DNA from: an uncultured Clostridia bacterium
GTDB taxonomy: Bacteria; Bacillota; Clostridia; Oscillospirales; Ruminococcaceae
Reading direction: 5' to 3'
Assembly (NCBI GenBank): GCA_946498095.1
Contig: CAMMMX010000012.1
Location: forward strand, 16,342 to 80,341
Length of the DNA stretch: 64,000 bases
A program made the translations under genes and the position numbers. Shown in pieces: positions 24,887 through 34,454 of this stretch; position 1 is the stretch's first letter, and every line of letters starts with the position of its first letter. The notes beneath the pieces are model-generated. The model did no database searches. It was not told the DNA's origin and was given only the letters and a program-made list of their open reading frames with translations.

Positions 24887-26587
24887 GTGAACATACTAGA
24901 GCTGAAGGAAAGCAATTGCCAAAACTGTTATAAATGTATCCGTGGGTGCCACATTAAGGCGATTGAGTTCAAGAATAACCACGCCAATGTCATTGGGACG
25001 GAGTGTATCCTTTGTGGCGAATGCATTATCAATTGTCCGCAGGATGCAAAATATATTAACGGTCAGCTGCCGCGGGTGCAGGAACTGGTTCGTAGCGGCC
25101 GTAAAGTTTATGCGACGATCGCGCCGTCTTGGAGCGGTTATTTCGCCTCTAGGGACTTTGAAAAGCTGTCCGGGGCGCTGAAAACGCTCGGCTTTGCTGG
25201 TGTCGAAGAAACTGCTATCGGTGCAAGCGAGGTAAGTGGAGCGTATAGCCGTCTGGTTGAGGAAGGGAAAATGGACAATATCATTATGACGGCATGCAGT
25301 TCTGTTACCATGCTGATCCAACGGCATTTTCCCAAGCTGATACCGTATCTGGCGCCTGTGTTGTCTCCGATGATGGCGCACGCAAAGCTGATGAAGGAAA
25401 CCTATGGCGATATTGACGTGGTGTTTATCGGCCCTTGCTTTTCGAAAATATTCGAGGGGACCGACATGCTGTCCGGACGGTATGTGGACGGTGTACTTAC
25501 TTTTTCAGAGCTCAGTGATTGGATGGACGATGCACAGATTCAGCTCTCTCTGCCAGACAATGAGGCGGTCGGGGTATCCAATCCGGTAGCCCGCTATTAT
25601 CCAACGCCTGGAGGAATCCTGAAAACGATGGAGGGGACCGATTTCGGCGATTACCATAAAGTTGTAGTCGACGGTTTGGATCGTTGTATCGATCTGTTTC
25701 GTACCATTTCCGAAGATGGTCTGACCGGATTGCTGGTGGAAGCAAACATCTGCGCAGGAAGCTGTACAGGCGGCCCGGTCATGCGCCTTGGGGAACGGAA
25801 ACTCATCCTTGCACAGGAGCAAATCAGCGGGAAAAAGCAAAGACAGGACGAACGGCCTGCCCAAACGGCGCAGGTGCACAGTTCCTATCCGCGGAAGTTT
25901 GTCAATTGCACGGTGAAAAACGATATGCCGTCGGAAGAGGAGATCCGCAGAATTCTTGCAAAGACGGGAAAGTTTACAAAGGAGCATGAGCTTAACTGCG
26001 GCAGCTGTGGTTACAATAGCTGCCGGGATAAAGCGATCGCCGTCTACCAGGGTAAGGCGGACGTGAATATGTGTCTGCCTTATTTCCGTAACCGGGCGGA
26101 AAGCATCTCCAATACCATTCTTGCCAATTCCCCTAACGCAATTTTCGCGCTGGACAGCGAGCTTCTGGTGCAGGATTTGAATATCACTGCGGAGGAGATG
26201 TTCCGCATCAACAAAAGTGACTGTGCGGGGCTGCCGGCAGAGATGTACATTGACACGGATATGATCCGACACATGCAGGATGCCGGCGAAAGGGTCCGGT
26301 CAGCGCAGACTACCTACGCGGATGCCGGCATTACCGCGGAACAGACGGTGGTCTATGTGCCGGAACAGAATATCTATGTGGTCTTCATCAAGGATATTAC
26401 CTCCGATGTGGAGAACGAGAAGGAACTGGAAAAAATCAGGCAGGATACGATTGAAACGACACAAAAGGTCATCGACAAGCAGATGCGCGTCGCACAGGAG
26501 ATTGCCAGTCTGCTGGGTGAAACAACGGCGGAAACCAAGGTAGCTTTGACAAAGCTGAAAAAATCGCTGTCTGAGACGGTCGTCTGA
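24887..26587 (+). CDS. hydS: Sensory [FeFe]-hydrogenase (HydS, group C) with PAS domain
   Basis: 566 aa. Two [4Fe-4S] ferredoxin motifs come first (Cys11, 14, 17, 21 and Cys40, 43, 46, 50). The H-cluster domain has degenerate loops: MTACSS (Cys137), IGPCFSKIFE (Cys184) and EANICAGSCTGG (Cys289, Cys293), so all four H-cluster cysteines remain. The proton-relay cysteine of the normal TSCCP motif appears to be Ala136, the known mark of group C sensory enzymes. A cysteine-rich Fe-S domain follows (ELNCGSCGYNSC), then a PAS domain (about 405-500) and a signalling helix. It is therefore likely a redox or H2 sensor with little turnover, passing its signal to the phosphatase encoded next. Confidence 0.9.
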   Translation: MNILELKESNCQNCYKCIRGCHIKAIEFKNNHANVIGTECILCGECIINCPQDAKYINGQLPRVQELVRSGRKVYATIAPSWSGYFASRDFEKLSGALKTLGFAGVEETAIGASEVSGAYSRLVEEGKMDNIIMTACSSVTMLIQRHFPKLIPYLAPVLSPMMAHAKLMKETYGDIDVVFIGPCFSKIFEGTDMLSGRYVDGVLTFSELSDWMDDAQIQLSLPDNEAVGVSNPVARYYPTPGGILKTMEGTDFGDYHKVVVDGLDRCIDLFRTISEDGLTGLLVEANICAGSCTGGPVMRLGERKLILAQEQISGKKQRQDERPAQTAQVHSSYPRKFVNCTVKNDMPSEEEIRRILAKTGKFTKEHELNCGSCGYNSCRDKAIAVYQGKADVNMCLPYFRNRAESISNTILANSPNAIFALDSELLVQDLNITAEEMFRINKSDCAGLPAEMYIDTDMIRHMQDAGERVRSAQTTYADAGITAEQTVVYVPEQNIYVVFIKDITSDVENEKELEKIRQDTIETTQKVIDKQMRVAQEIASLLGETTAETKVALTKLKKSLSETVV

Positions 26588-26588
26588 G

Positions 26589-27779
26589 ATGGAGAGAGAG
26601 GGAGTGAGTACCATTCGCCTGTATGTTGACTTTGCGGCACAGAGCCTCAACAAGTATGGAGAGGAGTTGTGCGGCGATAAGGTAGAGTTCGTACGAGGGG
26701 AGGATTTCTCCTTAATGGTACTGGCCGATGGTCTGGGTAGTGGTGTAAAAGCGAATATTCTGTCTACATTGACGGCGAAAATCATCGCGACGATGCTGTC
26801 GGGCGGCGCAACGTTGCAGGAAGCCATCGAGACGATCGCCTGTACGCTGCCGGTCTGTTCCTGGCGTGGGATTGCCTATTCAACCTTTACGGTTATCCAT
26901 ATCAGAGACAACAACGTTGTCAGTATCGCAGAGTTTGATAATCCGTTTTTGCTGTATATGAAAAAGGGCGTCATAACTGATATCAACCGGCAGGAGACGG
27001 TCATTGACGATAAAAAAATCTATCTCAGCGAAATCGCTTGCGAGGCGGACGACTGTCTGATCAGTTTTTCGGACGGCGTTGTCCACGCAGGCATTGGAAG
27101 CCTGATGGATCTTGGCTGGCAGTATGACAATATTGTCAAGCATATCAAGGATACGGTGGATTACCGGATGTCGCCCCAAGTCATCACGCAGAAAATTTTG
27201 GATGCCGTCAGCGTCCTGTATATGGGGAAGTGTGGGGATGATTCGACGGTATGTACGCTGAAGCTGAGGAAAAATTGTCCCGCGGTGATTATGGTTGGAC
27301 CGCCAGCGGACAGCGCCCAGGATCAGGCTGTCGTTGATCGCTTGCTGAGTTGTGAAGGTCTGAAGGTGGTTTGTGGCGGCACAACATCGCAGATTGTTTC
27401 CCGTTTGACCGGTAGGGAGATTGAGGTGGCGCTGAATTATGCAGATCCCAGCGTGCCGCCGACCGCGGTGATAGAAGGCATCGATTTGGTGACGGAAGGC
27501 GTTCTGACCCTTGGAAAAACAGTGGACATCGTGAAACGCTACTTATCCGGTGAGGAGGGGAGCACGCAATTGTTGCGTCAGGCCGATGGCGCTTCCCGGC
27601 TGGCGAAGGTGTTGCTTGAGGACAGCACGCAGGTGACGTTTATGGTAGGTCGAGCGCTCAACCCGGCGCATCAAAACCCTTCCCTGCCGCTGTCGTTGAG
27701 TCTGAAGCTGGGTATCATTAATGAACTGGCGGATTTATTGCGTCAAAGCGGGAAAAGAGTGCAGGTCGACTTGTACTGA
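26589..27779 (+). CDS. SpoIIE-type PP2C serine phosphatase linked to HydS
   Basis: 396-residue protein phosphatase of the SpoIIE/RsbU group. Metal-binding motifs are LADGLGSGVKA near residue 46, ISFSDGVVHAG in the middle and CGDDSTVCTL near residue 215. The last 170 residues (from about PAVIMVGPPADS) form a further domain that accompanies hydrogenase-linked phosphatases. ATG at 26589 comes one base after the hydS stop; GTG at 26604 is an alternative. It is expected to dephosphorylate an anti-sigma-factor antagonist or similar target when the sensor is triggered. No such target gene is next to it, so the output is unknown. Confidence 0.88.
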   Translation: MEREGVSTIRLYVDFAAQSLNKYGEELCGDKVEFVRGEDFSLMVLADGLGSGVKANILSTLTAKIIATMLSGGATLQEAIETIACTLPVCSWRGIAYSTFTVIHIRDNNVVSIAEFDNPFLLYMKKGVITDINRQETVIDDKKIYLSEIACEADDCLISFSDGVVHAGIGSLMDLGWQYDNIVKHIKDTVDYRMSPQVITQKILDAVSVLYMGKCGDDSTVCTLKLRKNCPAVIMVGPPADSAQDQAVVDRLLSCEGLKVVCGGTTSQIVSRLTGREIEVALNYADPSVPPTAVIEGIDLVTEGVLTLGKTVDIVKRYLSGEEGSTQLLRQADGASRLAKVLLEDSTQVTFMVGRALNPAHQNPSLPLSLSLKLGIINELADLLRQSGKRVQVDLY

Positions 27780-27795
27780 CGCTGTTGTCGATTGG

Positions 27796-27824
27796 TTGCT
27801 TTTTTTCGGGGCAGATGGTACAAT
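27796..27824 (+). promoter_or_regulatory. Promoter of the yicC-remA-gmk-priA run
   Basis: TTGCTT (27796-27801), 17-nt spacer, TACAAT (27819-27824), about 60 bp before the yicC start. Probably drives much of the plus-strand run to 41205. Confidence 0.65.
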
Positions 27825-27882
27825 ATAAGAATCATCGTGCCGCTTAGGCGGTATGTCGGCGGTGGAAAAGGCGGTGTCAATT

Positions 27883-28761
27883 TTGCTTAAAAGTATGACG
27901 GGATATGGCAGGGAACGCCGGATCCTGCATGGCAGGGAAATTACGGTGGAGATGAAGGCGGTCAATCACCGGTATTTTGAATATGCTTCCCGGGTGCCTC
28001 GGAGTTATAGCTTCCTGGAAGACAAGCTAAAGGCGCTTGTGCAGGCCAGTGTAGCCCGTGGCAAGGTGGAGCTCAGCTTAGCGGTCAACGCCATCGAAGC
28101 TCCCGAAACACAAGTGACGGTTAATTTGCCTCTCGCACAGCAGTACGTCGATGCCTTACGGCAAGCCAACCGCCAATTAGGCCTGACGGACGATCTTTCT
28201 TTGTCTAAGCTAGCACGGTTCAATGATATCTTTCTATGCCAGGCAGCGCAGATAGACGAAGCACAGCTGTGGGAGGATGTATCGCAGACGGCACAAGCGA
28301 CTGTCGACCAATTTGTTCAGATGAGAACATGTGAAGGAGAAAGGCTTTACAGTGATATTTTATCGCGTTTGACTATGATGGAAGAAAAGATCACTTTTAT
28401 AGAAGAACGCTCTCCGCAGGTCAACGAGAATTACCGAAACAGGCTGTTTTCCCGTTTGTCAGAGGTACTTGGCGATCGCACGATTGATGAATACCGTATT
28501 CTGCAGGAGGCGGCGATTTTTGCGGATAAAACGGCTGTGGATGAGGAAACGGTCCGGCTGCGCAGCCATGTCGCTCAATTGCGTGCGCTAATGGATGCCC
28601 CAGGGAGCGTTGGAAAGAAACTGGATTTTATTGTCCAGGAGATGAACCGGGAAACGAACACCATTGGTTCAAAAGCACAGGATATCCAGATTGCTGCCGT
28701 TATCGTTGAGATGAAAGCGGAAATTGAAAAAATCAGGGAGCAGGTACAAAACATCGAATAA
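27883..28761 (+). CDS. yicC: YicC/YloC-family endoribonuclease
   Basis: 292-residue YicC-type endoribonuclease, a family tied to RNA decay. The opening LKSMTGYGRE is the family hallmark, with EMKAVNHRYFEY following, and the C-terminal DUF1732 end carries KKLDFIVQEMNRETNTIGSKA. The start is taken as TTG at 27883, which puts the hallmark at the N-terminus and has AAGGCGG upstream; GTG at 27874 or ATG at 27853 would add a short extension. It precedes remA and gmk, as in many Bacillota. Confidence 0.92.
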   Translation: MLKSMTGYGRERRILHGREITVEMKAVNHRYFEYASRVPRSYSFLEDKLKALVQASVARGKVELSLAVNAIEAPETQVTVNLPLAQQYVDALRQANRQLGLTDDLSLSKLARFNDIFLCQAAQIDEAQLWEDVSQTAQATVDQFVQMRTCEGERLYSDILSRLTMMEEKITFIEERSPQVNENYRNRLFSRLSEVLGDRTIDEYRILQEAAIFADKTAVDEETVRLRSHVAQLRALMDAPGSVGKKLDFIVQEMNRETNTIGSKAQDIQIAAVIVEMKAEIEKIREQVQNIE

Positions 28762-28812
28762 CCAAAAACAGATGTAGTATGATTCAGCTCCCAGGAAAGG
28801 CAAGGTAAACAG

Positions 28813-29088
28813 ATGAAGCTCATCAACATCGGATTTGGAAACATGGTGTCCGCCTCCAAACTGGTTGCAATTGTATCCCCGGAGTCGGCACCGATTAAAC
28901 GGATCATCCAAGACGCGCGTGACCGCGGCAGCCTGATTGACGCGACCTATGGGCGTCGTACCCGCGCGGTTATCGTCATGGACAGCGAGCATGTTATCCT
29001 ATCAGCCGTCGCGCCTGAAACGGTTGCCAACCGTTTTGTGGAAAAGGATGCGGACGACTTTGACGAGGAGGACGGCGAGGATGAATAA
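28813..29088 (+). CDS. remA: RemA/DUF370 family regulator
   Basis: 91 aa. [19 protein letters not shown] at the N-terminus and [16 protein letters not shown] in the second half are the RemA pattern. In Bacillus subtilis RemA is a DNA-binding activator of biofilm matrix and osmoprotection genes. Here an acidic tail (about [13 protein letters not shown]) is appended. The last 8 bp overlap the gmk start, so the two are coupled. Position between yicC and gmk is the usual one. Confidence 0.94.
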   Translation: MKLINIGFGNMVSASKLVAIVSPESAPIKRIIQDARDRGSLIDATYGRRTRAVIVMDSEHVILSAVAPETVANRFVEKDADDFDEEDGEDE

Positions 29089-29692
29089 AAAAGGGTTGCT
29101 CGTCGTGTTGTCGGGCCCGTCTGGCTGTGGGAAGGGAACCGTGTTAAAAGAGCTTTTAACCAAAAAGGAAGGGCTTTTTCTGTCTGTTTCTGCGACGACT
29201 CGCCGGCCGCGTCCTGGCGAGATTGACGGACAAAGCTATTATTTTCTTTCCCGTGATCGGTTTCTGGAGCTTGTCGATAACGGCGGGATGCTGGAGTACG
29301 CCTGTTATTGTGACAATTACTACGGTACACCGAAAGATTCCGTAGAGGCCAAGCGTGCGCAAGGCATAGATGTCATCCTGGAGATTGAAGTGCAGGGCGC
29401 CATGCAGATCAAGCAGAAATGTCCCGATGCAGTCATGGTTTTCGTCATGCCGCCGAGTATGGCGGAACTAGCGCGTCGTCTTGTGGACCGTAATACAGAG
29501 GATGAAGAAACGGTGAGCAGACGCATGGCCAAGGCAGTGGAGGAGATGCGCCATGCCAAAGAATACGATTATATTGTCGTTAACGATACAGTGGAAAATG
29601 CGGTCGAGAACCTATGGGGAATCGTATTAGCGGAAAAGCTGACGGTACGGCAGCTGGGCGGATTTGTCGACGAGGTGCTGGCACAGGTTTAG
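29081..29692 (+). CDS. gmk: Guanylate kinase
   Basis: Phosphorylates GMP to GDP with ATP. Walker A is [10 protein letters not shown] near residue 10, and [15 protein letters not shown] is the GMP-binding segment with its conserved Arg and Tyr residues. [16 protein letters not shown] and [12 protein letters not shown] follow. At 203 aa it is standard. The start is ATG at 29081 inside the remA end; longer frames upstream lack family similarity. Confidence 0.96.
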   Translation: MNKKGLLVVLSGPSGCGKGTVLKELLTKKEGLFLSVSATTRRPRPGEIDGQSYYFLSRDRFLELVDNGGMLEYACYCDNYYGTPKDSVEAKRAQGIDVILEIEVQGAMQIKQKCPDAVMVFVMPPSMAELARRLVDRNTEDEETVSRRMAKAVEEMRHAKEYDYIVVNDTVENAVENLWGIVLAEKLTVRQLGGFVDEVLAQV

Positions 29693-29723
29693 CCGACTAT
29701 GACACACCAGAAAGGGGAACGAA

Positions 29724-32195
29724 ATGGAGCTGTTGACTGCGCGGATTGCCGTGGAGAAGACCTCATATGGCTTTGATAAGCTATACAGCTACAGCGTTCC
29801 CGCTGTACTGGCGGCGCAGGTGCGTCCCGGTGTCCGCGTGACAGTTCCCTTTGGCAAAGGAAATCAGAAACGCTTGGGTATCGTATTTGAGACGACTGTC
29901 CAACGCGCAGATCAAAAAGATTACGAGATGCTGAAGCCGGTTGCATCGGTAGTAGATGGGCAGGTCATACTGAATGGCGAGCTGATGCAGATTGTCAAAT
30001 GGCTGAAGGAAAATACTTTTTGTACCTACTATGAAGCGGCGCGGTGTGTTCTACCCGCTAGTATGGATGTGCAGGTCTCATCCGTTTATCTGCTGCGGGA
30101 GGACGCGCAGCCGACACAACCGCTGACGGTCGCGGAAAACGCGTTTGTTGAGGCGTTGGCGGCGGCCAAACCGTCTCAACGTGCAAAATTATTGCGGACG
30201 GGCGGGGATGCTGCCAAAGAGCAGCTTTTGCAAACACTTTTTCATAAAAGTGTATTGACACGGGTTGAGCAGGTTAAGCAGAAGGTCGGAGACGAGACGG
30301 TACTGATGGTGCGTCTGACACAGGAGTTTCTCGACGATGCGACAGCCTTTACACTGACGCCCAAGCAGCGTGTTGTGACGGAAATGCTGGAGCAGGCTCA
30401 AAGCGCTTCGCTGCGCGAAGTTTGTGAGTCATGTGGCGTCGGGGACGGCGTGGTGAAAAATCTCGTCAAGGCAGGTGCAGCGGTTATCTACCCGGCGCAG
30501 CAGTACCGGACACCACACAGCGACATTCAGGAGAAGGAGAGCGTGGAGGATATCATCCTTTCTACGGAGCAACAGCGCGTATTTGACGGAATCGCCGGTA
30601 TGCTTGAGGAAGGGCGGGCTCAGGTCGCGTTGTTGCGTGGGGTAACGGGAAGTGGAAAGACGTCGGTGTTCTTGAAGTTGATTCATCGGGTGCTTGCACA
30701 GGGAAAGCAGGCGATGATGCTGATCCCGGAAATTTCTTTGACGCCTCAAATGGTTACAAGGTTCCGTACGCTTTTTGGCGACCGTGTTGCGGTGATGCAC
30801 AGTGCCCTCTCGCTCGGGCAGCGGCTGGACGAGTGGAAGCGTATTCAATCTGGACAGGCGCAGATTGTAGTCGGGACGCGAAGCGCGGTTTTTGCCCCTT
30901 GTCAAAACATCGGCTTGATTATTATGGACGAAGAAGGGGAAAACTCCTACAAATCGGAAAGTGTCCCGCGGTACCATGCACGTGAAGTTGCCAAGTTGCG
31001 CTGTGTCCATCATAAGGCGGTCTTACTGCTAGCCTCTGCGACGCCGTCGGTTTGCAGTTATTATTACGCAAAAAAGGGACGTTACAGGTTGTTTGAGCTG
31101 CTGGACCGCTATAGTGGCAGTGAATTACCACAGGTGGCCATTGTGGATATGCGCGAAGAGTTGCGAAATGGAAACAAATCCTCCATCAGCGGAATTCTGG
31201 GCGAGGAGATACTCTATAATCTGGAGCATGGCGAGCAGACGCTTTTACTGATAAACCGGCGGGGATATCACACGTTGGTGACCTGTCTGGAATGTGGGGA
31301 AGCGGTGAGTTGCCCTCATTGCAGCGTCGCGTTGACATATCATAAAGCGGGAGACAGAATGATCTGCCACTACTGCGGATACGAAAGGCCGTTGCCTCAG
31401 TCCTGTCCAAAATGCGGCAGCACGTATCTCAAACGGTTGGGGGCCGGGACGCAGCGTATCCAGGACGAGGTACAGGAGCAGTTCCCGCAGGCGCGTATTC
31501 TACGTATGGATACAGATACAACCTATTCGCGTTTTGCATATGAGGAAAACTTCGCGCGTTTCGCGCAGGGTGAGTACGATATCATGCTGGGTACCCAAAT
31601 GATCGCTAAGGGGCTTGATTTTCCCAATGTCACGCTGGTAGGCGTGCTTGCGATAGATGGTTTTCTGTATTCTGGTGACTTTAAAAGCTATGAGCGCGCA
31701 TTTTCGCTGATGACGCAGGTCGTCGGGCGAGGCGGACGTGGAGATAAGGCGGGACGCGCTTTTATCCAGACGATGATACCGGATCATGAAGTGATAAATC
31801 TTGCCGGGCTGCAGGATTACGGACGCTTTTATGCGGGGGAGGAGGAACTCAGGAGGGCGCTTTTATATCCGCCTTTTTGCGATATCTGCGTGCTCGGTTT
31901 TTCCTCTCTTTCCGAATCAGGAGCAGTGTCGGCATCACAGCGTTTTCTGGCATTGCTGCGGGAGGCGGTGGAACAGTCTAAGGAAAAAATCCCGCTTCGG
32001 GTGCTTGGTCCGGCGCCTTATACTGTCGCGAAGGTAAGCGACAGGTTTCGGTATCGATTAATTGTCAAGTGTCGGAATAATGCAACGTTCCGGGGGATTT
32101 TGTCCGGGCTACTGCGTAAGGTATACGCTTCTCGGGAAAAATGTTTTTCGGGCGTTACCATCTCAGTGGATCTCAATGGTGAGGTCAGCCTGTAG
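29724..32195 (+). CDS. priA: Primosomal protein N' (PriA helicase)
   Basis: 823-residue replication-restart helicase that loads the replisome at stalled forks. The N-terminal 3'-DNA-binding domain ends near residue 105. The helicase core carries Walker A GVTGSGKTSV and a motif II reading MDEEGENSY, where the usual DEEH His is Gly. The zinc region has eight cysteines in four pairs (CLECG, CPHC, CHYC, CPKC). Helicase lobe 2 shows LGTQMIAKGLDFP and VGRGGRGDKAGRA. In many Bacillota rpoZ and coaBC separate gmk and priA; here they are absent. Confidence 0.95.
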   Translation: MELLTARIAVEKTSYGFDKLYSYSVPAVLAAQVRPGVRVTVPFGKGNQKRLGIVFETTVQRADQKDYEMLKPVASVVDGQVILNGELMQIVKWLKENTFCTYYEAARCVLPASMDVQVSSVYLLREDAQPTQPLTVAENAFVEALAAAKPSQRAKLLRTGGDAAKEQLLQTLFHKSVLTRVEQVKQKVGDETVLMVRLTQEFLDDATAFTLTPKQRVVTEMLEQAQSASLREVCESCGVGDGVVKNLVKAGAAVIYPAQQYRTPHSDIQEKESVEDIILSTEQQRVFDGIAGMLEEGRAQVALLRGVTGSGKTSVFLKLIHRVLAQGKQAMMLIPEISLTPQMVTRFRTLFGDRVAVMHSALSLGQRLDEWKRIQSGQAQIVVGTRSAVFAPCQNIGLIIMDEEGENSYKSESVPRYHAREVAKLRCVHHKAVLLLASATPSVCSYYYAKKGRYRLFELLDRYSGSELPQVAIVDMREELRNGNKSSISGILGEEILYNLEHGEQTLLLINRRGYHTLVTCLECGEAVSCPHCSVALTYHKAGDRMICHYCGYERPLPQSCPKCGSTYLKRLGAGTQRIQDEVQEQFPQARILRMDTDTTYSRFAYEENFARFAQGEYDIMLGTQMIAKGLDFPNVTLVGVLAIDGFLYSGDFKSYERAFSLMTQVVGRGGRGDKAGRAFIQTMIPDHEVINLAGLQDYGRFYAGEEELRRALLYPPFCDICVLGFSSLSESGAVSASQRFLALLREAVEQSKEKIPLRVLGPAPYTVAKVSDRFRYRLIVKCRNNATFRGILSGLLRKVYASREKCFSGVTISVDLNGEVSL

Positions 32196-32292
32196 TGTTG
32201 CAATGATTCCCGGCGGCTAGTCGGGAGGAAATAGCGTTTTCGCTTGCAAAGCGGCATCGCTTTATGCTTTTAGAGAAAGGAATGGTTGAACA

Positions 32293-32796
32293 ATGGCGGG
32301 ATGCTTGAGAAATATTGTGTTGGAGGGCGACGAGGTTCTACGCAAACAGGCACGGGATGTCTCCGCTTTCAATGACAAGCTTGGCCAGCTTTTGGACGAT
32401 ATGCTGTTCACGATGTACGCGGCTGAGGGCGTAGGACTCGCTGCACCGCAGATTGGGATCTTGCGTAAGATCGTTGTGATAGATATTGGAGAAGGCGTAA
32501 TTGAACTGGTGAATCCAGAGATCATTGAGGCATCAGAAGAGACGGAGGAGGATGTTGAAGGGTGCCTGTCCTGTCCCGACGTGTCCGGATATGTACGGCG
32601 TCCGGTACGGGTGACGGTTCGTGCGCAAGACCGTAATGGTGAACCTTTTGAGCTGATGGGGGAAGGGCTGTTGGCCCGTGCACTTTGCCATGAAATCGAC
32701 CATCTGTCCGGCCGGCTGTTTATCGATATTATGACAGAACGGGTGGACGAAAGTACGAAAAAAAGAGACAGAAAAGCGAAACGAAACCGTACGTAA
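32293..32796 (+). CDS. def: Peptide deformylase
   Basis: Removes the formyl group from N-terminal methionine of new proteins. All three active-site motifs are present: GVGLAAPQIG, EGCLSCPD (metal-binding Cys) and HEIDH (two metal His and the catalytic Glu). At 167 aa with a basic tail. AAAGGA stands before the ATG. The 97 bp between priA and def hold only small hairpins. It pairs with fmt, its functional opposite, 29 bp downstream. Confidence 0.97.
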   Translation: MAGCLRNIVLEGDEVLRKQARDVSAFNDKLGQLLDDMLFTMYAAEGVGLAAPQIGILRKIVVIDIGEGVIELVNPEIIEASEETEEDVEGCLSCPDVSGYVRRPVRVTVRAQDRNGEPFELMGEGLLARALCHEIDHLSGRLFIDIMTERVDESTKKRDRKAKRNRT

Positions 32797-32825
32797 TCAG
32801 TAAGGGGACAGGAAAGGCGGACAAT

Positions 32826-33746
32826 ATGAGAATTGTATTTATGGGAACGCCGGATTTTGCCGTGCCATCTCTGCGCGCTTTGATACGGCACGGCGACGAC
32901 ATTGCGGCGGTGTATACGCAGCCAGACAAACCCAAAGGCCGTGGCTACCAGATGATGCCGCCGCCGGTCAAACGCTTCGCGCAGGAACAAGGCTTGTCTG
33001 TGTTCCAGCCGGTATCGGTGAAAACGGAAGAAGAAATTGCCCGCATAAGGGCGTTTGCGCCGGATATGATAATCGTAGTAGCATACGGAAAGATTCTGCC
33101 GCCAGCGGTGCTGGAAATACCGCCGCTGGGGTGTGTCAACGTACACGCCTCGCTGTTGCCGAAATACCGCGGCGCGGCGCCCATTCAGTGGAGCGTTGTG
33201 AACGGTGAAACGGAAACAGGCGTTACGACGATGTATATGGCGCAGGGACTGGATACGGGCGATATGATTTTGAAAAAGAGTACGCCGATTGGTGAAAACG
33301 AGACGTCGTCACAGCTGCACGACCGCCTTGCGGAGCTGGGGGCGGAACTTTTAGGTGAGACGCTGGAGCAAATTGAAAAAGGGATTGCGCCGCGAACACA
33401 TCAGGATGATTCGCTGTCCTGCTATGCGCCCATGATCACCAAAGAGATGTCATTACTGGACTTTACCGCTCCAGCCCGCGATGTCCATAACCGGATCCGC
33501 GGACTGACGGGGACAGCGTTCCTCGGCGGTAAACGGCTGAAGCTGTTTGAGAGCGAGTATGCCGGTCCCTGTAGTGGATGCCCGGGAGAGATTACGGTGT
33601 CGGACGGGACCTTCCTTGTTGCCTGTGGCGACGGCTGTGGTGTCCGTATCCGGACGTTGCAACCGGAGGGAGGCAAGCGGATGGAGGCCGCGGCTTTTTT
33701 GCGCGGTAACCCGATCCAGGCGGGAACTATCTTGTCAGGAAAGTGA
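32826..33746 (+). CDS. fmt: Methionyl-tRNA formyltransferase
   Basis: Transfers formyl from 10-formyl-THF to Met-tRNA(fMet). FMGTPDFAVPSL starts the Rossmann domain, VNVHASLLPKYRGAAPIQW holds the catalytic Asn and His with the SLLPKYRG loop, and TGVTTMYMAQGLDTGDM carries the catalytic Asp. The C-terminal OB-like tRNA-binding domain follows. 306 aa is normal. It is followed 12 bp later by the metallopeptidase gene. Confidence 0.97.
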   Translation: MRIVFMGTPDFAVPSLRALIRHGDDIAAVYTQPDKPKGRGYQMMPPPVKRFAQEQGLSVFQPVSVKTEEEIARIRAFAPDMIIVVAYGKILPPAVLEIPPLGCVNVHASLLPKYRGAAPIQWSVVNGETETGVTTMYMAQGLDTGDMILKKSTPIGENETSSQLHDRLAELGAELLGETLEQIEKGIAPRTHQDDSLSCYAPMITKEMSLLDFTAPARDVHNRIRGLTGTAFLGGKRLKLFESEYAGPCSGCPGEITVSDGTFLVACGDGCGVRIRTLQPEGGKRMEAAAFLRGNPIQAGTILSGK

Positions 33747-33758
33747 GAGGAGGGCATC

Positions 33759-34451
33759 ATGCCGTTTTTCTATTTTGATTACTATTATTTGATCCTGGTG
33801 GTACCGGCTTTGCTCATTGCGCTTTGGGCACAGTTTAACGTCAAGTCGACATTTAACCGGTATCGTCAGGTCAGGAATATTCGTGGTTATACCGGCAGTG
33901 AGGTAGCGCGTCGCATCCTGGACAGTCATGGGCTGTATGATGTGCGTATTGAACGTGTCAGCGGATCGCTAAGCGATCATTACGACCCTCGTACCAATGT
34001 TGTTCGTTTGTCTGATTCCGTCTATAACGACGCTTCTGTCGCAGCCCTTGGTGTCGCGGCACATGAGGTGGGACACGCAATCCAGCACAACCAGGGCTAT
34101 TTGCCGCTTAAAGTGCGATCGGCGATCATCCCGGTGACGCAGCTAGGGTCATCTTTGGCTTTTCCACTCGCGATATTCGGGTTGTTTCTAGGCAGCGATA
34201 TTCTGGTGAATATCGGAATTCTGTTGTTCGTTGCTGTCGTATTTTTTCAGCTTGTGACCCTCCCGGTTGAATTCAACGCCAGTAATCGCGCTTTGGCTGT
34301 GCTGGAAAGTGAACGTTTTCTGGAGGATGACGAGCTTTCCGGTGCGAAACGGACGCTGCGTGCGGCTGCGTTGACCTATGTGGCCGCATTGATCGTTGCA
34401 ATAGCAAACCTTTTGCGTTTGTTGGCGCTGGTTGGACGCAGGCGGGACTAA
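33759..34451 (+). CDS. YugP-type membrane zinc metallopeptidase
   Basis: 230-residue integral membrane protease of the DUF/COG2738 group. The zinc site HEVGHAIQH is at about residue 111, after AALGVAA, and the protein has an N-terminal membrane segment and two to three hydrophobic segments after the zinc site. FNRYRQVRNIRGYTGSEVAR is typical of the family N-terminus. The role is unclear, possibly turnover of membrane proteins. Its place between fmt and rsmB is conserved in many Clostridia. Neighbouring stops and starts are 3-12 bp apart, suggesting a single transcript. Confidence 0.9.
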   Translation: MPFFYFDYYYLILVVPALLIALWAQFNVKSTFNRYRQVRNIRGYTGSEVARRILDSHGLYDVRIERVSGSLSDHYDPRTNVVRLSDSVYNDASVAALGVAAHEVGHAIQHNQGYLPLKVRSAIIPVTQLGSSLAFPLAIFGLFLGSDILVNIGILLFVAVVFFQLVTLPVEFNASNRALAVLESERFLEDDELSGAKRTLRAAALTYVAALIVAIANLLRLLALVGRRRD

Positions 34452-34454
34452 ACG

